DNA from: Rouxiella aceris
GTDB lineage: Bacteria > Pseudomonadota > Gammaproteobacteria > Enterobacterales > Enterobacteriaceae
Length of the DNA: 64,000 nt
Assembly: GCF_012933545.1 (NCBI RefSeq)
Contig: NZ_JAADJU010000013.1
Coordinates: forward strand, 62,001-126,000
Direction of reading: 5' to 3'
This document shows positions 1 to 10,575 of this stretch, in pieces; positions within the stretch are counted from its first letter, which is position 1, and each line of letters starts with the position of its first letter. The position numbers were made by a program, and so were the translations under genes. A model generated the notes under the pieces. The model was not told the origin of the DNA. It did not search any database and saw nothing but the letters and a program-made list of their open reading frames with translations.

Positions 1-86
1 TCTTATTTGGTTTTACCCTTATTTAAAGCGCCAATTTTTGTTGCAGGCGCTGGCTTGATAGAATTTAAATCACCAAGGAGAATATC

Positions 87-3000
87 ATGAATATTATTTA
101 CCAACATCAGTCTGATATACATATTAAAAGACCTGATATATCAGTCCTGCCGTCACCGCAGGTAACGCCGGCGAAAAGGATTTTCCGATCCCCTATCCCG
201 GGTAATGCTCCCTCGCCAAAGACTTCGCTACACATCCGCAACTATTTAAGCCGGCAACGTCGTGAGATAAGCCATAAACAACAAATGGACATCGTTGGCG
301 TAGGTGGGGCATGGTTAGCACAAGAGGATGCTGCCATCACGGTTTCTTCCGCCAATGCCTTGCGGTTAGCAACCTATATCAGCAGTCTGGGTAAACTGTT
401 TGCCAACCACAGCAGCACTCTGGCATCGGGGATCAGCGCCTATCTTCGGCTGGCGAAAAGTGCCGATAGTACTCGTGAGGAAGGTATCGACTTACAAAAG
501 CTCAAGCCGCCGCCAACGGCGCTTAACAATGCCGATATCGCTTGCTGTATACACCGTCTGCTAAATAGCAATAATAGCGGCGGTATTGATATCAATATTA
601 AAGAGATGCGCTTTTTTTTTAAACAGTTATTGACCGGCCCAATAGCAGGAGCCGTCAAACGGACTCTAAGCCTGAACGAGAGCGCTGGCCCCTTGATTGA
701 CAAATTGATGGCGCGTAGCGATCGCGCAAACATCCTGCTCAATCTTCTCTCTGGTCTTGTTGATCAAACTTTGCACACCGCGATCCCCCTTGAACCACTG
801 ATCCTGGACCAGACCGCAGAATGGGTACGTCTGCAACAGCCCACCCTTGCCACACTTGGGCAGATCACCTGGACAAAGGCGATTGGCAACAGCGTATTAG
901 CAAACTATGCTGATGTCCCTGATACTCTGGCACCCGCCGTGAGTAAACTGGTCAACAGCAAATTACAGCAGCTCTTCCCTGTGGCTCGACAGCTTGAACG
1001 GCTTGCACCGCCAGTACTAGCACTGCCATTGGCCAGTGAGTTGGCGACCTTATATAATATGGGTGCCGCGCGTTTACCTGCCGATAGTCATGAAAAGTAC
1101 TGGCCGAGCGCTTTGGCGTTGGCCGGCGCTGATAATATTCGCTACTACCCGGATGCCAATAGTCTGATTGCCGATCAGATGCTGGTGCAACAGGCTGGAC
1201 ATTGGAATATCGAACATGGCAGTCAGCTCAGTCAACTCGCGCGTTTAAAATATGCCTATGCCCGCTTGCATCGCTATGTTGACCCGCAAATACAGGTAGC
1301 GCTGGAATATGCTCAGACCATCGCCAGTATCAGCCAGGTTATAGAGCACAATAAAAAACAACCCTTGCTGGCCTCAGAAAATGAGCACCGGCTAGCCGAA
1401 CTGTTAAGTAAAAAGAGGAGCGTTGAAAAAAACTTATACCGTATGGCGCTGGATAGCTTATTACCCGCTGAACGTACGCAACTGGTACAGGCGATCAAAC
1501 AACATCGGGTAACAGTAAGCCGTTACTATCTAACGTCAAAAGATACGGGCAATGAAAAGTTGACCATGACCTCGTTGGCTTATCACATCAAAGTACCGCC
1601 TGCGGCCGAAAGTACCCATGCTATAGCGCGGGAATATGTGATTTCTATCGCCAATGCAGCCTCGACTTTTCCTCCGGTTCAACTGCTGCGTATACCGCCC
1701 GCCGATCAGGCACAAAAACAACGCGAGACAGAAAAAGCTGTGATGGCAGCGGATGTGCCGAACTCTTACCGCTTACAAGAAAGCGCAGAGTTGGCTTCAT
1801 TTCAACAGATTGAGAATGAACGTGATTTTATCAAAATATTGGTCGCGGAAGATGCGATCAATTTCCGGCTCTCTTCGCGGCAACGTGGCGAGGAAGCGGC
1901 TGAAGTTGCACCAGATCGCGTTACCCTGGCGGATTTTTTAAAAGAGCTTGGCAATCAATTGGTTGCCATGACTCCGTTGGTCTGCCTGAGTGCTGCCTGG
2001 GATATCATCAAAGTAGGCAGCACGTCAGGTACGCTACAGCAACAGAGTGAAATTGAGGCCTTGGGTTCAGACTCCACTGCCTGTTTCCTTTCTCTGCTGG
2101 CGGCCATTAAAGAGGAAGTGACCGCAGGAAAAATCGTTACTGGAGGGGTGAAGTCACTGGTCTATAACCGGTTGAAAAAGTGGCTGTCCGGAACAGACGA
2201 GGAGGGTGATTCACAGTCGGCAACTCATATTGGCTCAGGGGCCCAAATTAAGCTGGAAATTGATAATTTGTACCATAATGCTCGTGAAATTCAGCCTAAA
2301 CCCCGCCTTGACTTTATCAAGTCAAATAAAAAGGTATTGCAGCGTACGGAATTCCAGGGGAAAAATCCGCTCGGCATTTCGCTGGCTTTGCCAGGGCAAT
2401 TGGTGCTGGAGTTTGAACCCAGCCTTGAGCACGGGCAGCAGGCTAAATATGCCAGCAGAGTAGAAGAGAACAAATTTACCCGGATCACCGATGCCGATGG
2501 CATTTATCATCAGGATATGGTCTATGGCAATATTGTTGTTAATGCTATCAGTAAATATATCAACAATGAAATGTCTTATAATCAACTGGCAAATGCCGTC
2601 GCGCTGCAAAAACAATTTAATTTTATCAAGGATTATGCTGAACCTCTGCCGGAAATCACCCCGACCGGTTTTCCCAGTCGAGTTAAACCAAATGCCGAAC
2701 TGCCGGATCATGCTTTTTTTTCCCCGCCGCGCCGCATTGTCTATAGCGGAGGTTATGCCTATCTGCCCGTAGGTGACAGTTACTTCCGTTGTGACATTAT
2801 CAGTGAGCTCAATAGCCGCTACTATCGTGTTTTGGGCAAAGATGATATGCCCAGCGATCTACGCTTTGTCATTAATGAAAGTAAGTCGGGTGACTATTTT
2901 GTCGTGATTGACAATGTTTCTGAGTTGGTGTCCGCAGAAGCATCACAAATATTGGTGCAACATAGCCAAGGTCCGGAAAAATTCGTTAAAAATATAGGCG

Positions 3001-4964
3001 GCATGATTTACCAGGGGCTATATGCTATCGGCAATAGCAATAACGACTATATTTTGGCGATGAAAAACCCTAAAGATGAAAAAATCCATTATCGCAAACT
3101 CGGTAGTGACAGAAAATTTTGGCCATTAGCCGATAACGGCAGTAAAGTCTTTATGCAGCAGAGTAAGCGCAATGGTCACTATGATGGCATACCTTTGTCA
3201 CAGGTAGATAAGCGTGATATACAAGTCAATGCGATAAATCAGGAGCTATTCAGACTGGACCGTAAACTGGTCACCGAAAACTTTTCACGTGAAATCATTA
3301 ACGCTTATTTACAGCTTGAAGGTAAGGGCGAGCCCGAGATTTTGTCATATTTTGCCGAAAGCCAGTTAGAAAAAGGCGGATGGAGTGACCGCGATTTCTC
3401 TGTACTCAGCGGCGTTCCGATGTCCCATGGGCAGATATCACTAATAAGACGAATGGCTGGCAATATTATTAATGGCAGAATATTCAATCTTGATGAGTCT
3501 TCACTGCTGTTGGCAGGTAATTTTTTCCGCAGTATTGCCAGGAAACTGTCACAATCCACTGAAAATTCTGAAATATATCGTAAATTTCATCAGCCGGGGA
3601 GTCACCTCGAATCAACGAAAATCCCCCAGTATATCGCCGAACTTGACTGGCTCGGCAGCCTCGCTGAAAGCGCACATCAGCTGGTTATAAAACGGCAAGT
3701 ATTCACCCTCCTTGAACTCAAAAGAGAGGAGATGATGGAAAATAAAAAACTTACCGAGTTAGAATCCAGTCGGGCTTTTTATCGTCGGGTATTAAAACTC
3801 ACTGAGCTTTTTGATCCTTCGATTGAAAAAACTGATGAGTGGACATATAAAAAGGTTGACCGCAATAATAAGCAGGCAGCACTTCGTTATGCTGGGTTAT
3901 TGAGTGAATTTAAGTCGGCTGAGATTAGCATTACAAATATACTTAGAAAAATCGGTAAGGTGTGGCCAGAGGATGATCCGCGATGGCAGCATTTTAAAGA
4001 CTATTTTAACCTTGATCCCAACCTGCTCGCCCCGGAGGAAAAGTCTAAATTTAGCAAGATAATAGCCACGGTATACAATAAGTTCGATTCCGGCTCAGTA
4101 TATAAGAATATTACGCTGATTAAACCCTGGCATGACCGGCAAGGGCGGTTCTTTATTGAGCCTGATAACCCACTTGCCAAATTGGGGGTAGTTATGGATG
4201 CCGAGGCATTTACTTATGTAAAAGGCAGCAAGGCCGGTGAAGTATATTATAATTTGGCGATTGATCCCCTGAGCAGCATTGCCCATAAACGTGGCCTGCT
4301 GATGCATGAGCTTTCCCATCAGGCGGGGGCGAGTGGGGCCTCAGAAGTGTATTACGGTTTTTTTGGTGGCGGGATGCGCTCTGATGATCCAGGTAAAATT
4401 GCCACAAATTTCAAAGATATTCAAAAATCACCTTATGTGGCTTATGGTATGGCCAGTCATGACAGTGCGTTTGCGATAAATCTGCAGAAGAGGATCACCT
4501 TTATAAAAAGCAAACAGAGTAATAACCTCAGATCCTTTTGGCATAGCAACGAAGCCATGGCTTACCAAAATATCGACTTCACCTCCCATGCCGATCTGCC
4601 GCTGCGTAATTTGACAATTTTGAAGTTCTTTAAGGAACTTTATAAGCCAGGAAATGAAAATGAGCGCTGGCAGCTGTTGGTGGGTCCGCATCCCGATGCG
4701 ATGGTTGGTTTTATCTACCATTTGGAGCAAAAATTATCAGTGTTATCACCAGCACGCGATAAGCGCACTCCGCTAGCGGCTGAGACAGTCCTCACGCCGC
4801 AGCTGTTAGCTGAGGTTGTGCAACAAAGTCTCAATCCACCCGTTGTGGATACCCAGACAAAGGAGGAAGTCGAACTGGGTGAAGAAAATGAAGCCGACGC
4901 TATTTATGTGATGACTTACTTTTCCCCACCTGCGCCTTCGCCAGCAACCACTGTCGACGCCTAA
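87..4964 (+). CDS. Very large putative secreted toxin/effector with a C-terminal zincin-like motif
   Basis: A 1625-residue protein of no family I can name with confidence. There is no Sec signal peptide and no obvious transmembrane segment; the N-terminus is polar and basic. Most of the chain reads as mixed alpha-helical, with a Glu/Lys-rich helical stretch near residues 1210-1300. Around residues 1405-1417 is a metalloprotease-like motif, H1407-E-L-S-H1411 followed by Q-A-G, preceded by hydrophobic residues as in zincins. It resembles the metzincin HExxHxxG start, but the usual third His/Asp is a Gly here, so a more distant ligand would be needed. The C-terminal tail is Pro/Glu-rich. The start ATG has a strong ribosome site (AAGGAG, 7 nt upstream). 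Size, lack of a signal and catalytic-looking C-terminus suggest a large toxin or type III/VI-type effector. That function is inference; the motif is visible. Confidence 0.6.
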   Translation: MNIIYQHQSDIHIKRPDISVLPSPQVTPAKRIFRSPIPGNAPSPKTSLHIRNYLSRQRREISHKQQMDIVGVGGAWLAQEDAAITVSSANALRLATYISSLGKLFANHSSTLASGISAYLRLAKSADSTREEGIDLQKLKPPPTALNNADIACCIHRLLNSNNSGGIDINIKEMRFFFKQLLTGPIAGAVKRTLSLNESAGPLIDKLMARSDRANILLNLLSGLVDQTLHTAIPLEPLILDQTAEWVRLQQPTLATLGQITWTKAIGNSVLANYADVPDTLAPAVSKLVNSKLQQLFPVARQLERLAPPVLALPLASELATLYNMGAARLPADSHEKYWPSALALAGADNIRYYPDANSLIADQMLVQQAGHWNIEHGSQLSQLARLKYAYARLHRYVDPQIQVALEYAQTIASISQVIEHNKKQPLLASENEHRLAELLSKKRSVEKNLYRMALDSLLPAERTQLVQAIKQHRVTVSRYYLTSKDTGNEKLTMTSLAYHIKVPPAAESTHAIAREYVISIANAASTFPPVQLLRIPPADQAQKQRETEKAVMAADVPNSYRLQESAELASFQQIENERDFIKILVAEDAINFRLSSRQRGEEAAEVAPDRVTLADFLKELGNQLVAMTPLVCLSAAWDIIKVGSTSGTLQQQSEIEALGSDSTACFLSLLAAIKEEVTAGKIVTGGVKSLVYNRLKKWLSGTDEEGDSQSATHIGSGAQIKLEIDNLYHNAREIQPKPRLDFIKSNKKVLQRTEFQGKNPLGISLALPGQLVLEFEPSLEHGQQAKYASRVEENKFTRITDADGIYHQDMVYGNIVVNAISKYINNEMSYNQLANAVALQKQFNFIKDYAEPLPEITPTGFPSRVKPNAELPDHAFFSPPRRIVYSGGYAYLPVGDSYFRCDIISELNSRYYRVLGKDDMPSDLRFVINESKSGDYFVVIDNVSELVSAEASQILVQHSQGPEKFVKNIGGMIYQGLYAIGNSNNDYILAMKNPKDEKIHYRKLGSDRKFWPLADNGSKVFMQQSKRNGHYDGIPLSQVDKRDIQVNAINQELFRLDRKLVTENFSREIINAYLQLEGKGEPEILSYFAESQLEKGGWSDRDFSVLSGVPMSHGQISLIRRMAGNIINGRIFNLDESSLLLAGNFFRSIARKLSQSTENSEIYRKFHQPGSHLESTKIPQYIAELDWLGSLAESAHQLVIKRQVFTLLELKREEMMENKKLTELESSRAFYRRVLKLTELFDPSIEKTDEWTYKKVDRNNKQAALRYAGLLSEFKSAEISITNILRKIGKVWPEDDPRWQHFKDYFNLDPNLLAPEEKSKFSKIIATVYNKFDSGSVYKNITLIKPWHDRQGRFFIEPDNPLAKLGVVMDAEAFTYVKGSKAGEVYYNLAIDPLSSIAHKRGLLMHELSHQAGASGASEVYYGFFGGGMRSDDPGKIATNFKDIQKSPYVAYGMASHDSAFAINLQKRITFIKSKQSNNLRSFWHSNEAMAYQNIDFTSHADLPLRNLTILKFFKELYKPGNENERWQLLVGPHPDAMVGFIYHLEQKLSVLSPARDKRTPLAAETVLTPQLLAEVVQQSLNPPVVDTQTKEEVELGEENEADAIYVMTYFSPPAPSPATTVDA

Positions 4965-5156
4965 TGTTGCCGTTCCCTGTCTATTGTTGATGCCAGTCCG
5001 CCCTTTGCTGATTTAGTTTTGTTGGTGAGGGCGGCAGTTTGTTGACCTGGCGTTATCGCAAAAATTTTTTACCTCTTATCCGCAGCCGCGCATTCGGCGA
5101 TAGGCTATGATTGCCGTTATACGCGCGACAGCCGTTAACTGCGTTGAGGAGCTATT

Positions 5157-6617
5157 TTGAGTACACCAGGATCGAGTCAATATTTAAATGCCAGTCAGGC
5201 CATCGACCGCCTTGAAGCCTTATATCAGGCGTCACTGGCAGCATTACGTGATGCCATCAGTCTGTATATCAAAGAGGGGACGGTGCCCGATCTCCAGGCG
5301 CGAGCCAGCGGATTGTTCTGTTATCCGCAGTTGGAAGTCAGTTGGGACGGTAGCTCGCAAACGCAATATCGCACCCGAGCCTATGGGCGATTTGTTCGTC
5401 CAGGCAAATACAGCACCACTATTACCCGCCCCGAGCTGTTTCGCAGCTATCTCGCCAGCCAACTGACTATTCTGGAAAACGATTACGGTGCCAGCTTTAT
5501 TGTGACGCCGTCACAACTGGAAATGCCTTATCCCTTTGTGATTGACGGTTCGGATCTACAGCTCGACCGCTCGATGACTGCCGGCCTGGCTTTACATTTT
5601 CCCACCACCGATTTGGCCAAAATCGGTGATGATATTACTGACGGCGTATCAACCACCGCCGATAGTTTTCCGCTTTCGCACTTTGATGCCTTACGCACCG
5701 ATTTTTCGTTGGCGCGACTTAAGCATTACACCGGTACGCCGGTGGAGCATATGCAGCCGTTTATATTATTTACCAACTACAGCCGCTATGTAGATGAGTT
5801 TATCAGTTGGGCCTGCGCACAAATTGCCGATCCGAACACACCTTACCAGGCGCTTTCCTGCGCCGGGGGAAGTTATATTACCGCTGAGGACAATGATCCT
5901 TCGGTTACCGCCTCCGATCTGGCGTGGAAGAAACACCAGATGCCAGCCTATCACCTGATTGCTGAACATGGGGAGGGCATTACCCTGGTCAATATTGGCG
6001 TCGGGCCTTCCAATGCCAAAACCATTTGCGATCATCTGGCCGTGCTGCGACCTCATGCCTGGTTGATGATTGGCCATTGCGGCGGGTTACGTGAAAGCCA
6101 GTCGATTGGTGACTATGTGCTGGCCCATGCCTATTTGCGTGATGACCATGTACTGGATGCGGTATTGCCGCCGGATATTCCTATTCCCAGCATTGCCGAA
6201 GTGCAACGGGCGCTCTATGACGCTACCAAACTGGTCAGCGGCATGCCCGGCGAAGAAGTTAAACAGCGTTTACGTACCGGTACTGTGGTGACCACCGACG
6301 ACCGAAACTGGGAACTGCGTTTTTCGGCTTCCGCTCGCCGTTTTAGCCTTAGTCGTGCTGTGGCGGTAGATATGGAAAGTGCCACCATCGCCGCCCAGGG
6401 CTATCGTTTCCGCGTGCCTTACGGCACTTTGCTCTGCGTATCTGACAAGCCGTTGCACGGTGAGATCAAATTGCCGGGGCAGGCCAATCATTTCTATGAC
6501 GGTGCCATCTCGGAACATTTGCAAATCGGCATTCAAGCCATCGATTTGCTACGCGCCGAAGGCGATAAGCTGCACTCGCGCAAACTGCGTACCTTTGAAG
6601 AACCGCCGTTCCGTTAA
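5157..6617 (+). CDS. amn: AMP nucleosidase
   Basis: Hydrolyses AMP to adenine and ribose 5-phosphate in the cytoplasm, linking purine pool control to salvage. The 486-residue product follows E. coli Amn along its whole length, including the N-terminal regulatory domain (LFRSYL and DGSDLQLDRSM blocks) and the C-terminal nucleoside-phosphorylase-like domain (IGHCGGLRESQ, DMESATIAAQGYRFRVPYGT). The C-terminus RKLRTFEEPPFR is nearly the same as in E. coli. Translation begins at TTG 5157, preceded by GAGGA with 6-nt spacing; no ATG gives the full N-terminus. It is a single-gene unit ending in a good intrinsic terminator and converges on the SDR gene. Confidence 0.97.
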   Translation: MSTPGSSQYLNASQAIDRLEALYQASLAALRDAISLYIKEGTVPDLQARASGLFCYPQLEVSWDGSSQTQYRTRAYGRFVRPGKYSTTITRPELFRSYLASQLTILENDYGASFIVTPSQLEMPYPFVIDGSDLQLDRSMTAGLALHFPTTDLAKIGDDITDGVSTTADSFPLSHFDALRTDFSLARLKHYTGTPVEHMQPFILFTNYSRYVDEFISWACAQIADPNTPYQALSCAGGSYITAEDNDPSVTASDLAWKKHQMPAYHLIAEHGEGITLVNIGVGPSNAKTICDHLAVLRPHAWLMIGHCGGLRESQSIGDYVLAHAYLRDDHVLDAVLPPDIPIPSIAEVQRALYDATKLVSGMPGEEVKQRLRTGTVVTTDDRNWELRFSASARRFSLSRAVAVDMESATIAAQGYRFRVPYGTLLCVSDKPLHGEIKLPGQANHFYDGAISEHLQIGIQAIDLLRAEGDKLHSRKLRTFEEPPFR

Positions 6618-6639
6618 TGGGTAAATCTGATAGCGTTTA

Positions 6640-6678
6640 ATAAGCGATCGCGTCAGCCGACGGGTCGCTTATTTTTTT
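6640..6678 (+). terminator. Intrinsic terminator of amn
   Basis: The 8-bp stem ATAAGCGA / TCGCTTAT, with a 17-nt loop, is followed by seven T residues. It lies 22 nt after the amn stop codon, between convergent genes. Confidence 0.85.
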
Positions 6679-6722
6679 GTTCCTGGGAGTGTACCCAAGA
6701 TAAGCGCCAGCAAGCCCTGAAC

Positions 6723-7511
6723 TTATTCTGCTTGCGGACTGTTACGGCCAGCCATCACTCCGCCATCGACATCCCATATGGCACCAGTGACCCAGCCTGC
6801 CTTGTCAGACAGCAGAAATGCCACGGTTTCAGCGATATCCACGACAGTACCCACACGACCGATCGGGTGGAAGCTGTCAAAACTGGTCATCACGTCTTTT
6901 ACGTCGTCTTTAGCAATAAACCCTTCGTAAATTGGGGTATGCACTACCGCTGGCGAAACAGCGTTCACACGAATCCCCTGACTTCCCAATTCAATCGCCA
7001 GGTTTCTGGTGAGCGCGTGCAGACCGGCTTTTGCCATCGAGTAGGCAGACGACGGGGTGGTACCGACAGCCTGCTGTGCCCACATGGAGCCGATATTCAC
7101 GATTGAGCCTTTAATCCCAGCTTCAACCATATTACGTACGACATCGCGGGTGATAAAGAAAGTGGAACGGTTAAGGCTCATATACATATCGTAATCAGCG
7201 GCTTCATGTTCGATGAACAGTTTCGGAAAGAAGACACCGGCTGCGTTAACCAGCAGACTGATCTCTTTGTGTTCAGCGTTGATGGTGTCAACAACGTGCT
7301 TCATACCTGCTTCAGTCATCAAATCAGCAACGATGATGGAAATCTGTCCATTAGCAGCCAGCCTCTGACGTGCCTGCTCTGCTTTATCCTGACGGTTACC
7401 GACCAACACGACGCTGCCTCCATTTTTAAGCACATGTTTTGCAGTTTCATAACCGATACCGCTGGTACCACCAACCACTAATAGTTTTTTACCGGAAAAT
7501 AATGCATTCAT
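6723..7511 (-). CDS. SDR-family NAD(P)-dependent oxidoreductase
   Basis: Classical short-chain dehydrogenase of 262 residues. The nucleotide-binding glycine motif is GGTSGIG (residues 14-20), the NNAG element appears as VNAAG (88-92), and the catalytic residues are Ser142 and Tyr157-x-x-x-Lys161. The C-terminal DVDGG motif is also present. The substrate cannot be read from sequence. It is transcribed divergently from the LysR gene at 7689, with 177 bp between them, a layout in which the LysR protein usually controls its neighbour. Confidence 0.9.
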   Translation of the reverse strand: MNALFSGKKLLVVGGTSGIGYETAKHVLKNGGSVVLVGNRQDKAEQARQRLAANGQISIIVADLMTEAGMKHVVDTINAEHKEISLLVNAAGVFFPKLFIEHEAADYDMYMSLNRSTFFITRDVVRNMVEAGIKGSIVNIGSMWAQQAVGTTPSSAYSMAKAGLHALTRNLAIELGSQGIRVNAVSPAVVHTPIYEGFIAKDDVKDVMTSFDSFHPIGRVGTVVDIAETVAFLLSDKAGWVTGAIWDVDGGVMAGRNSPQAE

Positions 7512-7688
7512 CGTTAGCCTCTTTTACAACAGGTGATTGTCATTGCAGAGAAGTCCTGCTCCTCATCGTGTGAAGCCAGAATGCCACTGTTAAATTTAGT
7601 CGGCGAATAAGAAGAAATTGCGATGCAGGAAAGAAAATCTATCTTGGTGAGATATACTGTCTGGCATAACCAAAATTTAGGAGTTGGA

Positions 7689-8603
7689 ATGCGAACGCTT
7701 AACCGGCTGAAATGGTTACATGCATTTGAAGCTACTGCTCGCCATGGCAGTTTTACCGGTGCTGCGGGGGAGTTGGGCGTAACGCCTGCCGCCGTGGGTC
7801 AGCTTGTTCGGGCGCTGGAAGACTGGGTTGGTCATCCTCTGCTTCATCGCACCCGCTCAGGGAAAGAACGTCTCACCCTGGTTAGTGAAGCGCAGGATGC
7901 CCTTCAGGACATCACGCAGGGCCTGGATAAATTGGAAACCGGTTTGAATAAACTCCGCGGTCGCCGTTCCCGTTCAATTATTGTGATCACCGCATCCCAG
8001 GTTCTGGTGATGAATTGGCTGATGGAGCGGCTAAACCGGTTTTCAGAAACACACGAAGGTATTGACCTGCGTCTGAACGTCACCGAAAAGTTGATGGATG
8101 TTTTACATGGCGAGGCAGACATTGGCATCCGCTGTGGCCAAGGCACCTGGCAGGGCATAAATAAAACCTGGCTGATGGATGAAGAAGCTGTATTGGTGTG
8201 CAGTCCACGTCTTGTGCCACCAGAAAAAATAGCCTGCAGTGAATGGCTTGCCACGCAGAAACTGATCCACGATGACACACCCCATCCCGGTGCAGATTTT
8301 CCATCATGGAAGGATGTGTTTGTTACCGTGAATGCCCCAGAAGCCAGAGAGAATGGCCTGCATATCAACTCCACCTCAGCGGTGATTCTTTCAGCCCTGA
8401 GCGGAAGGGGGGTGGCTATTGTACGACATACTCTGGTTAAGCAACTTATAGCGACAGGGCAGTTGATCCAACTTCATCCCGATCATTGCTGGCCACTGAA
8501 ATGGTCGTATTACATCGTCACTCCGCAGCAATCAGCCATGCGCAATGAGGTTAAAATGTTCCATGACTGGCTTGTGGAGGATGTGCTATCCCTTTCGACA
8601 TAG
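7689..8603 (+). CDS. LysR-family transcriptional regulator (GcvA-like)
   Basis: A 304-residue LysR regulator. The N-terminal winged HTH (RLKWLHAFEATARHGSFTGA..ELGVTPAAVGQLVRALE) is of the GcvA/AmpR-like subgroup, and the effector-binding domain follows. An in-frame ATG exists at 7623, but ATG 7689 is preferred: AGGAG sits 5 nt upstream and the protein then begins at the expected place just before the HTH. It probably regulates the divergent SDR gene and perhaps itself; this is inferred from gene order. Confidence 0.88.
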   Translation: MRTLNRLKWLHAFEATARHGSFTGAAGELGVTPAAVGQLVRALEDWVGHPLLHRTRSGKERLTLVSEAQDALQDITQGLDKLETGLNKLRGRRSRSIIVITASQVLVMNWLMERLNRFSETHEGIDLRLNVTEKLMDVLHGEADIGIRCGQGTWQGINKTWLMDEEAVLVCSPRLVPPEKIACSEWLATQKLIHDDTPHPGADFPSWKDVFVTVNAPEARENGLHINSTSAVILSALSGRGVAIVRHTLVKQLIATGQLIQLHPDHCWPLKWSYYIVTPQQSAMRNEVKMFHDWLVEDVLSLST

Positions 8604-8758
8604 AATCTCTATCCGTGGTCCCCTTCTTTACATCCCTCACCTTATCGAAAAACTGGCATTACTTAGCTTTTTTAAGCAGTTGTAAGCAGACAGCCCTGCA
8701 CTGAAAATAAATTCCTGCCGTTTGTCGGATTTTCATCAGGAAAAAGGTTTTAATTAAA

Positions 8759-9652
8759 ATGAAGTTATTAAACTTGCTGCTCCCGCTGGTTATTGCCGGA
8801 AATATACAGACACTTTGGGCAGCCGATCAGAATGTCCCGGCATCGACGACCTTTCATATTGCGGCCGATAATGCCTTAAAAAGTAAACTGCCTGCTGATA
8901 TTGCCCAGCGTGGTTATATCGTGGCAGGGACCAATCCCAATACGCCACCGACCACGTTTTATCAGGAAGATAACAAAACCCTGGCCGGACGGGAGATTGA
9001 TATTATGACCGCCGTCGCCGAGCGGCTGGGTGTTAGCGTACAGTGGCGTGACACCGGCGGTTTTGACAATATTATTCCTGGTCTGAAATCTGGCCGTTAT
9101 GACGTTGCGCTCTCCAATATCAATGCCACGCAAAAACGCCTCGATCAGGTGGATTTTATTGGCTACTTCGATGCATCGCGCCTGGGTATTATTTCTCGCA
9201 AAGATGAAAACATTGCCCCCTTTACCCAGTTGGCCGATGTCTGCGGCAAGCAGGTCGGCGCCGGGGCGGGCACTACCCAATTGCTGCGTCTGGATACCGC
9301 CAGTAAAGAGTGCGTTGCCGCCGGTAAAGCAGCTATCGACGTGGCGGTTTTCCCCGATCGACCTGCGGGTGTCCAGGCCGTGGTCAGTGGCCGCGTCGCC
9401 ATGTTCTTTGGACCTTATGAAGGTCTTACCTATCAGGTAAGCAAAGTCGATGCTCTGACCATGAGCGGTCAAATCACCGTTAACGATGCCCCTGTCTCTA
9501 TTGCCTTTGCCAAACAGTCCCCGCTGGAGGATGCGGTTCAGGCAGCGCTTAACTCGCTGATTAAGGACGGTACCTATCAACAGATCCTTGATAAGTGGAA
9601 TATTGGCTACGGCGCGGTCAAAGAAGCCAAACGCAACCAAGAGATCTTCTAA
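8759..9652 (+). CDS. ABC transporter periplasmic amino-acid/cystine-type binding protein
   Basis: Family 3 extracellular solute-binding protein (297 residues) with a Sec signal peptide of about 22 residues ending LWA-AD. The mature part has the typical GYIVAGTNPNTPP start, the GREIDIMTAVAERLGV segment and the GRYDVALSNINAT motif. Such proteins bind polar amino acids, cystine or opines. Translationally coupled to the permease: the TAA stop and the next ATG share one A. By comparison with Bacillus YxeM and the neighbouring genes, a cysteine S-adduct is the likely ligand (inference). Two direct copies of TAAGCAG (8673-8679, 8683-8689) lie upstream. Confidence 0.9.
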   Translation: MKLLNLLLPLVIAGNIQTLWAADQNVPASTTFHIAADNALKSKLPADIAQRGYIVAGTNPNTPPTTFYQEDNKTLAGREIDIMTAVAERLGVSVQWRDTGGFDNIIPGLKSGRYDVALSNINATQKRLDQVDFIGYFDASRLGIISRKDENIAPFTQLADVCGKQVGAGAGTTQLLRLDTASKECVAAGKAAIDVAVFPDRPAGVQAVVSGRVAMFFGPYEGLTYQVSKVDALTMSGQITVNDAPVSIAFAKQSPLEDAVQAALNSLIKDGTYQQILDKWNIGYGAVKEAKRNQEIF

Positions 9653-10575
9653 TGCACAAGCTTACAGCCGAGCAGCCGGGTGAGCTGCGTATTATCAGTA
9701 AAAAATACTATGGCCGCTGGCTAAGTGCGCTGCTGGTTGGGCTTGTTTTGCTGGCCGTAGGCCATTCGGTGATCAATAACCCACGCTTTGAATGGTCGGT
9801 AATCGCGCATAGCTTTACCGAAACTTCCATTCTGCAAGGGGTGTGGATGACGCTGCAACTGACGGCTATCTCGGTGGTGCTCGGCTTTGCCGGTGGCACA
9901 CTGCTGGCCTTGATGCGGCTCTCTTCCAATCCGGTTCTGGTGGCGGTCAGCTGGGGGTATACCTGGTTTTTTCGCGGTGTGCCGATGCTGGTACAACTGT
10001 TTCTCTGGTACAACATTGCAGCACTCTATCCGAAAATTTCGCTGTCCTTACCCTGGATTGGCGATTTATGGAGTGCTTCTGCCAATTCGCTGATCAGTCC
10101 TTTTAGCGCGGCGGTGATTGCGCTGGTGATGCACCAGTCGGCCTATGCCGCCGAGATTGTACGTGCCGGGATCCAGAGTGTCAGCCAGGGCCAGCTTGAA
10201 GCCGCCCGTGCTCTTGGTTATCGCCGCGGACAGATCTTTCGCTATACCGTCTTGCCGCAGGCGATGCGCGCTATTTTGCCGCCAGCGGGGAATGAAGTGA
10301 TCGGTCAGCTAAAAACGACCGCCGTGGTCTCGGTGATTTCGCTGCAGGATGTGCTCTACTCGGCGCAAATTATCTATCAGCGGACTTACGAGGTGATCCC
10401 GCTGTTACTGGTGGCCACCCTGTGGTATCTGCTGATGACCTCGGTACTGTCGATTGGCCAATACTATGTGGAACGCTATTTTGGCCGCGGCACCGTGCGC
10501 CAGGAAAAGCGCGAATGGATCAAACGCAAAGCGCTGGCGCTGGCAGTCAACCACCAGAGGGTAAGCAATGGCTGA
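9652..10575 (+). CDS. Polar amino-acid ABC transporter permease
   Basis: Inner-membrane permease of the HisM/YxeN type, 307 residues, with hydrophobic helices starting near residues 25 and 65. The EAA loop is clearly visible (EAARALGYRRGQIFRYTVLPQAMR). The ATG at 9652 overlaps the stop of the binding protein by one base, so it is preferred over an upstream in-frame start inside the previous gene. The C-terminus overlaps the ATPase gene by 8 bp. One permease gene is present, as in homodimeric amino-acid importers. Confidence 0.92.
   Translation: MHKLTAEQPGELRIISKKYYGRWLSALLVGLVLLAVGHSVINNPRFEWSVIAHSFTETSILQGVWMTLQLTAISVVLGFAGGTLLALMRLSSNPVLVAVSWGYTWFFRGVPMLVQLFLWYNIAALYPKISLSLPWIGDLWSASANSLISPFSAAVIALVMHQSAYAAEIVRAGIQSVSQGQLEAARALGYRRGQIFRYTVLPQAMRAILPPAGNEVIGQLKTTAVVSVISLQDVLYSAQIIYQRTYEVIPLLLVATLWYLLMTSVLSIGQYYVERYFGRGTVRQEKREWIKRKALALAVNHQRVSNG

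Noticed and set aside
4995-5040. Terminator after the large putative toxin gene (CCGCCCT / AGGGCGG)
   Set aside because: The arms are complementary but separated by more than 20 nt and no T-run follows.
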